Source: Bacillota bacterium
GTDB lineage: Bacteria > Bacillota > Clostridia > DSM-8532
Assembly: GCA_023446675.1 (NCBI GenBank)
Contig: JAEXPO010000065.1
Span: 1 to 7,637 of the forward strand
DNA: 7,637 nucleotides
Direction of reading: 5' to 3'
Position 1 is the first letter of the stretch. Each line of letters starts with the position of its first letter. Of the stretch, positions 1 to 6,361 are shown piece by piece. Made by a program: the position numbers and the translations under genes. The notes beneath the pieces are model-generated. The model worked only from the letters and a program-made list of their open reading frames with translations, searched no databases and was not told where the DNA came from.

Positions 1-992
1 CAGGATATTTCAATTTGGTTGTTATCATAGGTGTGATCGAGGGCATTTTTGATAATGTTCCCAACAGCTTCTCCAAGCCAGGTTTCATCAACGCAGAGCA
101 TAACGGATGCATCGCATTCAAGGTATATTTTTTTATTTTCTATTTCAGCCCGTGTTAGAAATCCGTCGATCAAATTTTCTAAAAAATTTCGTAAATTAGA
201 ACTATTTTTTTCAAGCTTAATGGTTCCCGCATCGAATCTGGCAATTTTTAAAAGGCTTTGAATCAGATTTTCCATACGGTTCAGCTCCCTCTGACTCTTG
301 AAAGTAAAGCTTTCCACAGTTTCATTGCCTGTTTTTTCATCCATAATTATTTCATTGTACATCCGAAGAGCTGCAAGCGGTGTTCTTAATTGATGTGAGA
401 TGTCAGAGATGGTATCCTTCAAAAAACCCTTGCTTTGTTTTTCCTTTTCAATATGAGCAGTAAGCGAAGTGGCCATTGCGTTCACTCTTGTAAAGAGACA
501 GGAAAGGCTGCCCTCTTCTCCGTCATCAAGACGAAGGCCGGTATCACCATCAAGGAAGGACCGGAGCTGCGCATCAGCTATTGTTATCTGTTTATCCTTT
601 CGCTGCAGGCTATAATAGCACATGGCAAGCGTCGCCAAAGCAAATAGTGTAGAGAATGCCAATACTGTTATTGAGAATTTTCGCTGAAAGCGCTCCACCT
701 CTGGAAGCAAACTATTCTGCATCTTCTCGCTGTATCCGTATGAAGACAGTATAGCAAGCCCCTCCTGCGCAAGCGCCATGCCGTTATCGTTAGAAAAGGC
801 TGAGATAATAAGACTGCCATCCAATCCCTGCTGCGATAGATACCCCGCAACTGAATAGTCATGCTCCAACATGGACCTTTTATAGTTTTCAGACATTTGT
901 GCAACAGCAATCTGACTGAAAAGGATGAGTCCAATCAGAAGCAAAAGGATAATAATAATCTGATTTTTGGCAGTTTTATCATTGAGTATCAC
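1..992 (-). CDS. Sensor histidine kinase, C-terminus cut by window edge
   Basis: Membrane sensor kinase that should autophosphorylate on His and pass phosphate to the adjacent response regulator. Reading leftward from a GTG at 992-990, 330 codons are open to the window edge. Visible in order: TM1 about residues 11-31; an outside loop of about 75 residues; TM2 about 106-127; a degenerate HAMP-like linker about 128-180 (ending GSLSCLFTRVNAMATSL); the HisKA H-box DISHQLRTPL with phospho-acceptor His200; and the HATPase N-box NIIKNALDHT at 312-321. The G boxes lie outside the window. The GTG start overlaps the regulator's TGA as GTGA, which indicates translational coupling; an ATG four codons inside is in another frame. 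The loop is too long for a BceS-type intramembrane sensor. Kinases of this layout in Clostridia are often followed by ABC-transporter genes, but that would lie off the left edge and is not seen. The stimulus is unknown. The gene is more AT-rich than the peptidase genes. Confidence 0.93.
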   Translation of the reverse strand, partial: MILNDKTAKNQIIIILLLLIGLILFSQIAVAQMSENYKRSMLEHDYSVAGYLSQQGLDGSLIISAFSNDNGMALAQEGLAILSSYGYSEKMQNSLLPEVERFQRKFSITVLAFSTLFALATLAMCYYSLQRKDKQITIADAQLRSFLDGDTGLRLDDGEEGSLSCLFTRVNAMATSLTAHIEKEKQSKGFLKDTISDISHQLRTPLAALRMYNEIIMDEKTGNETVESFTFKSQRELNRMENLIQSLLKIARFDAGTIKLEKNSSNLRNFLENLIDGFLTRAEIENKKIYLECDASVMLCVDETWLGEAVGNIIKNALDHTYDNNQIEIS

Positions 993-1675
993 TTTACAGC
1001 GTTCCATTTATAACCCACTCCTCTCACTGTAAGTAAAAGCTGAGGATTTTCAGGATCATCCTCAAGCTTGCTGCGCAGTCGCCTCATATAAACAGACAGG
1101 GTATTGTCATCCACAAAGCTGCCGCTTCCGTCCCAGAGCCTGTCCAATATAACTGTCCTTGTCAGGACAATACCTGGATTGCGCATCAATAAGCATAGCA
1201 GCCGGTACTCCATGGCGGTCAGCTCAATCTCTTGATCCGCTTTCAGCACCCGTATTTCTTCAAGCCTAATAGTTATCCCATTTGATCGAAGTTCCGCATG
1301 GTTTACGCTTAACCTGCCGGATCGGCGCAGCAGTGCATTGATTCTGGAGATAAGTTCATTGAGCTTAAAGGGCTTGGTAACATAGTCATCACCGCCCATA
1401 TCCAACCCCATGACGATATTCACTTCTTCCAGGGAAGCAGTCAGGAAAATGATTGGGACATCTGATGTCCTTCTCGCTTTTTGGCATAGCTCAAAGCCGC
1501 TGCCATCCGGCAGCGTCAGATCAAGGAGAAGTAAATCAAACTTTTCTTTTGAAAGGCATTCCAGCGCCCCCTGAACGGTTCTTGCAATTACAACTGTAAA
1601 GCCGTTTTTGCGAAGCGAAAAATTCAATCCATCAATTAAACTGATATCATCCTCAACAAGTAAAATCTGATTCAT
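989..1675 (-). CDS. OmpR/PhoB-family response regulator
   Basis: DNA-binding response regulator, 228 residues, the usual length of the OmpR/PhoB family. The receiver domain (about 1-115) has the acidic pair D9/D10, phospho-acceptor Asp52 in LLLLDLTLPDGSG, the switch Thr79 in PIIFLTAS and the conserved Lys101 in YVTKPF. The C-terminal winged helix (about 130-228) has the family signatures ELTAMEYRLLCLLMRNPG, VDDNTLSVYMRRLRSKLE and the final VRGVGYKW. The ATG at 1675 is preceded by AAAGGGAGG with 5 bases spacing, a strong site. It forms an operon with the downstream kinase, which starts inside its stop codon. The regulated genes are unknown; the repeats just upstream suggest autoregulation. I do not assign a specific name (VanR, BceR and similar) because the output domain alone cannot distinguish these. 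Confidence 0.96.
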   Translation of the reverse strand: MNQILLVEDDISLIDGLNFSLRKNGFTVVIARTVQGALECLSKEKFDLLLLDLTLPDGSGFELCQKARRTSDVPIIFLTASLEEVNIVMGLDMGGDDYVTKPFKLNELISRINALLRRSGRLSVNHAELRSNGITIRLEEIRVLKADQEIELTAMEYRLLCLLMRNPGIVLTRTVILDRLWDGSGSFVDDNTLSVYMRRLRSKLEDDPENPQLLLTVRGVGYKWNAVK

Positions 1676-1727
1676 CTAACCCTCCCTTTGTCAACTGTCC
1701 GGCAGGTAAATAATAGTAGCACACAAG

Positions 1728-1766
1728 TCTTACACCTCTGTGATTTCATTCTTACAGATTCGTAAG
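1728..1766. promoter_or_regulatory. Candidate operator upstream of the response regulator
   Basis: TCTTACA occurs at 1728-1734 and again at 1750-1756, exactly 22 bases apart, about two helical turns; on the transcribed strand these read TGTAAGA. The second copy is also the left arm of a perfect inverted repeat, CTTAC at 1751-1755 and GTAAG at 1762-1766. OmpR-family regulators usually bind tandem half-sites spaced by whole helical turns, so this is a reasonable autoregulatory site. A -10-like TATTAT lies downstream on the minus strand (1715-1710) without a good -35 at normal spacing, which would fit an activator-dependent promoter. Binding itself is an inference. Confidence 0.45.
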
Positions 1767-1810
1767 CTTATCAGCCCCGTAACGGACTTTCACAGCCCGT
1801 GTCGGCGCAT

Positions 1811-1834
1811 AAAAAAGGGAGGATTACTCCTCCC
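1811..1834 (-). terminator. Intrinsic terminator of the PepV gene, overlapping its stop codon
   Basis: On the minus strand a perfect 7-bp stem GGGAGGA (1834-1828) and TCCTCCC (1823-1817) closes a GTAA tetraloop (1827-1824), followed directly by six T (1816-1811). The loop has the GNRA form, and its TAA is the stop codon of the dipeptidase gene, so the 5' arm is coding sequence for the final Gly-Glu-Glu. The stem, loop and U-tract are all textbook for Rho-independent termination. It also separates the dipeptidase transcript from the two-component genes to the left. Confidence 0.85.
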
Positions 1835-3230
1835 CGCAAAGCTCTATAATGGCCTGGGTAAAAATCTTAGCGCTTAAGATAAGCTCTTCTGCCACGGCAA
1901 ATTCGTCGGCCCCGTGCATACGGTTGTCGGTTCCCGGCAGCGAGCAGCCGAAGGCTACGCCGTTTTTCAAATCGTGAACGTAGGTGCCTCCCCCAATGGC
2001 CAGGCATTTGCCCTCGAGGCCCGTATAAGCCTCGTAGCAGCCTAAAAGGGTTTTAATAAAAGGTGAATCGGCATCCACATAGTGAGGCGGATTCATTGCC
2101 TTATCAAAGAGAACCAGCCCCAGAGCCGCGCCCCTCTCCTCCAGCACCTTTCGCATATTGCTGTCATTGGCGCACAGCGGGCAGCGGCTGTCAAACTCGA
2201 CGGTAAAGCTTCCGGACGTATAGTTTATAATATTAAGGCTTATGGTCAGCTTCCCGGAAAGCTCATCCTCCTGGGCCACACCGGAGCCCCTTCCGTACCA
2301 GTCCCCATGAGGAAAAAGCTTTGCAACGCCTTTAAGCTTTTCATGACCGTTCCCTTTCAAAGAGAATTTACAAAGAAGATGGATGATTCCGGTCACAGCA
2401 TTGTTGCCATTTTCAGGAATGGCGGCGTGAGCCCCCCGTCCTCTTGCGGTAATGGTAAGCTTCTCATCCTTTTCTTCCAGGGCAAACACCAATCCGGTTT
2501 CGGAAGCTGCTTCATCGCAGACAGGCCTGGCCTCCGATGCTTTTAAGCCCTCTATAACCGCGACGGCTCTGTCGGGGACGACATTAAGCTTGGCGCCGCC
2601 CTTAACGGAAACCAGCCTGGGCAACTCGGCTGCCTCCTGATAATCCGCTTTAAAGCCGGAGCGCAGAGACCCCTTTTCAATATTAATAAGAGGAAATTCC
2701 GCATCCGGAGAGAAGGTCATGGGTGCTTCCTTTTCTCTGTCATAGTAATATTTAATGTCACTGCTGCCGCACTCCTCGTCCGTACCCAATATAAGCCTGA
2801 CATTTTTACCAAGAGTTATTCCCAGATCCTTTACCGCTTTCATGGCATACAGGGCGCACATGGCCGGCCCTTTATCGTCGGCGGCGCCCCGGCCATAGAG
2901 CATACCATCCTTTATTACGGGCTTAAGAGCCTCCGTTACTGTCCAGCCTTCCCCTTCGGGCACCGTGTCAAGATGAGCTAAAATATCTAACTGTGTTTCT
3001 TTCTCATTAAAGTCAATAGTTCCCACATAGTTATCATAATTTTTTACATTAAAGCCTAATTGTTCCGCTATAACAAGGGATTCCTTCAAAACCGCAGCCG
3101 GTCCTTCCCCGTAGGGCATCCCCGCCTTTGCCTCACCTCTGTCGCTTTTAATGCGAATGAGCCTCATAGCAGATTCCAGCATTTCATTGCCGTGAATCTT
3201 GAAATACTCTTCTATCCTTTGCTTATACAT
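1824..3230 (-). CDS. pepV: PepV-type dipeptidase (M20 family)
   Basis: Zinc dipeptidase, predicted cytoplasmic, that cleaves a wide range of dipeptides to amino acids in the last step of peptide use. It is 468 residues long, matching the PepV family. Metal and catalytic residues are in place: His86 and Asp88 in AHLDTVPEGEGW, the bridging Asp118 in GRGAADDKGP, Glu152 (general base) and Glu153 in GTDEECGSSD, Asp176 in FSPDAEFP, His268 in GRGAHAAIPENG (lid-domain transition-state His) and the C-terminal ligand His439 in RMHGADEF. These positions are within one residue of those reported for the Lactobacillus enzyme, from memory. There is no signal peptide. The ATG at 3230 is preceded by TAAGGAGG at 3250-3243; the 12-base gap is longer than ideal, but no better in-frame start exists. 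The gene stands alone, with its own terminator and a divergent neighbour. A related M20 annotation (Sapep, Xaa-His dipeptidase) is the only realistic alternative. Confidence 0.93.
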   Translation of the reverse strand: MYKQRIEEYFKIHGNEMLESAMRLIRIKSDRGEAKAGMPYGEGPAAVLKESLVIAEQLGFNVKNYDNYVGTIDFNEKETQLDILAHLDTVPEGEGWTVTEALKPVIKDGMLYGRGAADDKGPAMCALYAMKAVKDLGITLGKNVRLILGTDEECGSSDIKYYYDREKEAPMTFSPDAEFPLINIEKGSLRSGFKADYQEAAELPRLVSVKGGAKLNVVPDRAVAVIEGLKASEARPVCDEAASETGLVFALEEKDEKLTITARGRGAHAAIPENGNNAVTGIIHLLCKFSLKGNGHEKLKGVAKLFPHGDWYGRGSGVAQEDELSGKLTISLNIINYTSGSFTVEFDSRCPLCANDSNMRKVLEERGAALGLVLFDKAMNPPHYVDADSPFIKTLLGCYEAYTGLEGKCLAIGGGTYVHDLKNGVAFGCSLPGTDNRMHGADEFAVAEELILSAKIFTQAIIELCGEE

Positions 3231-3242
3231 AAATGGTTTCGA

Positions 3243-3250
3243 CCTCCTTA
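3243..3250 (-). promoter_or_regulatory. Ribosome binding site of the PepV gene, unusually far from the start
   Basis: TAAGGAGG is a near-perfect Shine-Dalgarno match, but lies 12 bases before the ATG at 3230, versus about 5-9 for the other genes here. No in-frame ATG, GTG or TTG lies at a better distance, so the ATG is kept. Confidence 0.75.
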
Positions 3251-3291
3251 TATACCGGAGAATTACTGATTTCGCCCGGCCTTCTTATGAA

Positions 3292-3320
3292 AGCGTACTG
3301 AAAATAGGCTCCGGCGTCAA
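3292..3320 (-). promoter_or_regulatory. Candidate promoter of the PepV gene
   Basis: On the minus strand TTGACG (3320-3315) matches five of six -35 bases and is followed after 17 bases by TACGCT (3297-3292), a poor -10 with only three of six matches. TTTACA further upstream, followed by an AT-rich TATTTATG, is an alternative. The promoter must lie in this divergent spacer, but the exact choice is uncertain. Confidence 0.3.
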
Positions 3321-3423
3321 GGTAATAAACAACGAAAATTGCCTGTCGGCAAATAAGAATCACATAAATACGATTTCCAGAAAGTTGTAAATCCATCAGT
3401 TTCTTGTGTCGATAGGTATATTA

Positions 3424-3446
3424 GTAATCCTAATAATCCTTATTAC
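3424..3446. repeat. AT-rich repeat pair upstream of the YcxB-like gene
   Basis: TAATCCT is repeated directly at 3425-3431 and 3434-3440 with a 9-base period, enclosed by an inverted repeat GTAAT (3424-3428) and ATTAC (3442-3446). It sits just upstream of, and overlaps by a few bases, the candidate -35 of the plus-strand gene, a natural place for a regulator site. In AT-rich DNA such short repeats can be chance. Confidence 0.3.
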
Positions 3447-3472
3447 AAATGAGCTATTGCGGAAGGGATAAT
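3443..3472 (+). promoter_or_regulatory. Candidate promoter of the YcxB-like gene
   Basis: GATAAT at 3467-3472 is a five-of-six -10 match with a weak TTACAA at 3443-3448 as -35, spacer 18. It would give a leader of about 20 bases ahead of the GGGAGG ribosome site. The -10 is convincing and the -35 is not. Confidence 0.4.
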
Positions 3473-3500
3473 AAACACCTTTAAGCCTTGGGAGGTTTAT

Positions 3501-4049
3501 ATGGAGCAGCTTCTTAGCCCGGTAATCGAATTTAATGCGAAGGTGGAGAAAAAGGAAATTGAAAGGCACCTGATGAACAATTTTCTCATTAATAAAATTT
3601 TCGTGGGTGTATTGGTGTTTACCCTCATTCCAGGCTTCACGCTTCTCAACGCCTATTTTCGCATGAGGACTCTTGAAATTGCCGTAACGAAAGAATTCTA
3701 TTTTATTGTACTTAGCTTTTTTATACCCGCCATCGTTTTATATTTTGCATTTAAACAATCGACAAAGCAAGTTATGCTTCATAATACGTTTTTCAAAGCT
3801 GAGCATCATTACGCCATCGACTATGAATTCGTCCGGACAGAATCGGCCTCCATTACAAAAAAAGTGGCCTTGAAGGATATCCCCCAGGCCTATGAATTTA
3901 AGGATTATTTTGTTTTATATAACTCTTTAAGTCCTGTTAATGTTTTTTTGATTCCTAAACGGTGCATCCATTCTGAAGAGGATATTCAAAGGCTGAGAGA
4001 TATTTTTTCTTTTACCGTCACCCGCTTTAAAGGCCTTTCCTACTTTTAG
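3501..4049 (+). CDS. YcxB-like two-helix membrane protein
   Basis: Small membrane protein of 182 residues, near the usual size of YcxB-family proteins; the cellular role of the family is not known. After a hydrophilic N-terminus (1-30) there are two membrane segments, about 32-51 (FVGVLVFTLIPGFTLLNAYF) and about 66-84 (YFIVLSFFIPAIVLYFAF), then a cytoplasmic domain (about 90-182). That tail has the family's pattern: a strand-rich part (YEFVRTESASITKKVALKDI), a short hydrophobic strand (YFVLYNSLSPVNVFLIPKR) and a closing helix beginning SEEDIQRLRDIF. The ATG is preceded by GGGAGG at 5-6 bases. It is the only plus-strand gene, divergent from the dipeptidase and convergent with the second M20 gene, so it is probably a single-gene transcript. 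The assignment rests on layout and on the LIPKR-to-helix ending, so it is good but not certain. Confidence 0.75.
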   Translation: MEQLLSPVIEFNAKVEKKEIERHLMNNFLINKIFVGVLVFTLIPGFTLLNAYFRMRTLEIAVTKEFYFIVLSFFIPAIVLYFAFKQSTKQVMLHNTFFKAEHHYAIDYEFVRTESASITKKVALKDIPQAYEFKDYFVLYNSLSPVNVFLIPKRCIHSEEDIQRLRDIFSFTVTRFKGLSYF

Positions 4050-4078
4050 CCATGTCTTAACTTTTATTTGGAATAGGA

Positions 4079-4098
4079 AAGGCGGGGCCCCAAGCCTT
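4079..4098. repeat. Inverted repeat with GGGGCCCC core between convergent genes
   Basis: AAGGC (4079-4083) and GCCTT (4094-4098) flank a palindromic GGGGCCCC. It lies between the convergent ends of the YcxB-like and M20 genes, where a shared terminator would be expected. No T-tract follows on either strand, so Rho-independent termination is doubtful. No better terminator was found in the 128-base gap. Confidence 0.3.
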
Positions 4099-4125
4099 AC
4101 TCCAGCGCCCAATTATGCGGCTTTC

Positions 4126-4161
4126 TTAAATGCTGTCCTAAATGCCGTCTTAAATAAAGGC
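4126..4161. repeat. Imperfect 12-base tandem repeat
   Basis: TTAAATGCTGTC (4126-4137) and CTAAATGCCGTC (4138-4149) differ at two positions, followed by a decayed third unit beginning TTAAATAAAGGC. It lies just beyond the stop of the M20 gene, in its 3' untranslated region. No function is apparent. Confidence 0.5.
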
Positions 4162-4177
4162 CTATCATAAAGGGAGC

Positions 4178-5611
4178 TCAGGAGTTTAAAACAAGCCGTA
4201 CGAAAAACTCCACGCATTTTTCCAGCTGCTGCTTTGACAAGCGTTCATCCCTTCCGTGGATAAGGCCAAGCTGTGCCTTTGTCAAAGCAATGGGTGAAAA
4301 ACGAAGAACATTGTCACAAATGGCACAGAAGTTTCTCGAATCGCTGCAGGCCATCATAATATAGGGAGACACCACAGCCTCCGGATAGGTCTGTCCGGCT
4401 GCCAGTTTCACTCTTTTCCACGCATCCGAGGAAGTATCCGCATAGGGAGAGGCATTCATGCCGTTAAGAAGCTTAACCTTTATGCTTTCCCCCACCGTTT
4501 TCTGAAAATGTGCCACGGCCTGCTCCATAGTGGTATCCCGGCTTAATCGGAGGTTGGCTACAGCCGAAACCCTGGTGGGAATAACATTAACGGCGCTGCT
4601 TCCCGATGCCTGGGTAAAAGCAATGGTAGTATGGCACATGGCTCCAAGCTCGCCTCCGGCTTTGGAAAACAGGCGGGAAATAAGGCCTTTAAAAAGCCAG
4701 AGATTAGCAAATATAAGCTTGAGCCCAAAACCGGAATAACGGCCCAGCGTTTCCATCATTTCTACGGTGGGGCCGGGTAAATTCGCCTTAAAGGGATTGG
4801 CTTCAATTTGTGCAATGGCTTTTGCAAGCCTGCCCATGGGCGTTACCCGGGGAGGTGTTGACGCATGCCCGCCATGGCCTTCCCAGGCAATTTCAATATT
4901 GGCCATTCCCTTTTCGCCAACACCGATTAAGGCACAGGCTTCCTTTACTCCGGGAAAAATGTTGTTGACTACCGCGCCGCCTTCATCCACTACCAAGGAC
5001 GGGCGTACCCCCTTTTCCTTCAGCCACTTAACAATGGCCGGCGCACTGGTGCCAAACACCTCTTCATCTCCTGAAAAGGAAAGAAAAATATCCTTTTGGG
5101 GCACATAGCCCTTTGAAAGCTGGCCTTCCACAGCCTCCAGTATACCGCAGAGGGTGCATTTGGTATCGATGGTACCACGGCCCCAAAGCACATCCCCCTC
5201 CAGGCTTCCCGAAAAAGGCGGGTGCTTCCAGGCATCGGCATCGTCAGCGGGCACAACGTCATAATGAGCCATGAGTACCGTTGGGCCTTCCGGGCTTCTT
5301 CCCTTCCAGTGAAAGACAATTCCGCTTTGGCCCACCCTCTCCTGGGGACAGTGGCTATGGATATTAGGATACCGCTCTTTCAAATAGGCTCTGAAATCAT
5401 CAAAAACCGTTTCGTCAGCCTTTTCAGGAGCCCAACGGGAGATTGTGGGAAACCGCACCATGGCCTGAAGGCTTTCAAGGGCATGCTGACCGTCCACCCT
5501 CACAGGCTCCGCTCCGTTGTTTGATGCTGCTTCCGGCTTGAAGCCCACTGCACGTACAATAAGAACAAGTATTAAAGCCAAAACTGCAATGAGAATAATC
5601 CACCCAACCAT
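4178..5611 (-). CDS. Membrane-anchored M20 peptidase (CPS1/PM20D1-like)
   Basis: Zinc metallopeptidase of 477 residues in the M20 family, closest in motifs to the Gly-X carboxypeptidase/PM20D1 branch, whose members cleave C-terminal amino acids from peptides or N-acyl amino acids. Residues 4-20 form one hydrophobic segment, a membrane anchor. Active-site motifs: His116 and Asp118 in MAHYDVVPADDADAW; bridging Asp149 in GRGTIDTKCTLCG; general base Glu183 and ligand Glu184 in FSGDEEVFG; Asp209 in VVDEGG; HGGHAS (246-251) in the dimerisation domain; and ligand His452 in IHGRDERL. The common DDK is DTK here, but the ligand Asp is kept. The ATG at 5611 follows AAGGAGAGG at a good distance. It is last in a three-gene run behind two membrane proteins with a 63-base gap. 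Arg20 and Lys25 after the anchor favour a cytoplasmic catalytic domain, though weakly. The substrate cannot be read from the sequence. Confidence 0.88.
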   Translation of the reverse strand: MVGWIILIAVLALILVLIVRAVGFKPEAASNNGAEPVRVDGQHALESLQAMVRFPTISRWAPEKADETVFDDFRAYLKERYPNIHSHCPQERVGQSGIVFHWKGRSPEGPTVLMAHYDVVPADDADAWKHPPFSGSLEGDVLWGRGTIDTKCTLCGILEAVEGQLSKGYVPQKDIFLSFSGDEEVFGTSAPAIVKWLKEKGVRPSLVVDEGGAVVNNIFPGVKEACALIGVGEKGMANIEIAWEGHGGHASTPPRVTPMGRLAKAIAQIEANPFKANLPGPTVEMMETLGRYSGFGLKLIFANLWLFKGLISRLFSKAGGELGAMCHTTIAFTQASGSSAVNVIPTRVSAVANLRLSRDTTMEQAVAHFQKTVGESIKVKLLNGMNASPYADTSSDAWKRVKLAAGQTYPEAVVSPYIMMACSDSRNFCAICDNVLRFSPIALTKAQLGLIHGRDERLSKQQLEKCVEFFVRLVLNS

Positions 5612-5633
5612 TACACTACACCTCTCCTTTTTT

Positions 5634-5666
5634 AAAAAGCCCTTGTACGTTGTGTATTAACGGGCT
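5634..5666 (-). terminator. Weak hairpin with short T-run between operon genes
   Basis: On the minus strand AGCCC (5666-5662) can pair with GGGCT (5642-5638) across a 19-base loop, running into TTTTT (5638-5634). Five base pairs and a large loop make it a weak terminator; it could lower transcription of the M20 gene relative to the two membrane genes before it. Confidence 0.3.
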
Positions 5667-5674
5667 CTTTCATG

Positions 5675-6346
5675 TTAAACCATTCCCTTTTTGTAGAGAA
5701 AACGGGCAACCCCAATGGAGAAAACGGCACCCAGGGGAATAAGCACGCCCACAGGAGCAGAAGGAGCAATTATAAAGATAATAATCATAAGAACAATGGG
5801 TGCAACAGCTACCTTCCAGTTTTTTGCTATGTAAACCACCCCAAGGCCGCCGAACAGGGCCGGCAGCAGGTTATCGAAGGCGGGTTTCAAAGCCGGTGAC
5901 TGTAAAATGGGCGTTAAGGGTACCAGAAGCAGAACGCCCAGGGCAACCAAAAGGTTGGTTGCAAGAGCGGAGGAGGCTACCGCAAGGGTGGAAATAACCT
6001 CGCCTTCCGGTGTGGCGGGTTTGACATGAGCCGCTTCCATAGCGCTTAAAGCGCAAGGCACCTTTATATTGGAAAGCTGGCCCGATACAAAGCCCAAATA
6101 GGTTCCGCCCGCTCCAAGCATAGGCGAATAGGTAAGCACCTCAATAACGGCAATGGGGCCGTAAATGGCTATAAGGGGCAGCCATCCTCCAAGCAGATCC
6201 GCTGCATTGGGCCAGGCATTAAAATAAATGGAAATTCCCAGTGGGACCATGAGCATTCCGGCCAGAGCCGCGATCATCCATATTCTTCCGGCCCGGTGGG
6301 TTGTTCGGGTATATTCGGCAACAAGTTCCTCTCTTTGTGTATCCAT
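5675..6346 (-). CDS. Polytopic membrane protein, partner of DUF5058 protein
   Basis: Integral membrane protein of 223 residues; I do not recognise a named function. A polar N-terminus (1-19) is followed by hydrophobic segments at about 22-41, 54-72, 118-145, 158-174 and 178-215 (probably two helices). Between the second and third is a Gly-rich stretch, YSPMLGAGGTYLGFVSGQLS (73-92), and then the motif KVPCALSAMEAAHV. This looks like a re-entrant or substrate-contact region, as in channels and secondary transporters; that is inference. The ATG at 6346 follows AAAGGGGAG by 6 bases. Only 15 bases separate it from the stop of the DUF5058 gene, so the two are almost certainly cotranscribed and perhaps form a heteromeric complex. 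Similar size, helix count and a central loop in both proteins support a paired module. It has no ATP-binding motif and no signal peptide. Confidence 0.85.
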   Translation of the reverse strand: MDTQREELVAEYTRTTHRAGRIWMIAALAGMLMVPLGISIYFNAWPNAADLLGGWLPLIAIYGPIAVIEVLTYSPMLGAGGTYLGFVSGQLSNIKVPCALSAMEAAHVKPATPEGEVISTLAVASSALATNLLVALGVLLLVPLTPILQSPALKPAFDNLLPALFGGLGVVYIAKNWKVAVAPIVLMIIIFIIAPSAPVGVLIPLGAVFSIGVARFLYKKGMV

Positions 6347-6361
6347 TATTAACTCCCCTTT

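Noticed and set aside
668..934. Minus-strand 88-codon open frame inside the kinase gene
   Set aside because: It lies in another frame within the first third of the histidine kinase, whose frame shows membrane helices, the H-box and the N-box; no ribosome site and no family resemblance.
2082..2546. Plus-strand 154-codon open frame opposite pepV
   Set aside because: Long only because the real gene's codon use leaves few antisense stops; no recognisable domain and no ribosome site.
3341..3350. GCC-TGTC-GGC small inverted repeat in the divergent spacer as an operator
   Set aside because: Only three base pairs per arm, expected often by chance.
4126..4161. Possible CRISPR-like or minisatellite array
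   Set aside because: Only two recognisable 12-base units without spacers; far too short for a CRISPR array.
4767..5108. Plus-strand 113-codon open frame opposite the M20 peptidase
   Set aside because: It is antisense to the conserved catalytic region of the peptidase and its Pro/Ser-rich translation is typical of a shadow frame.
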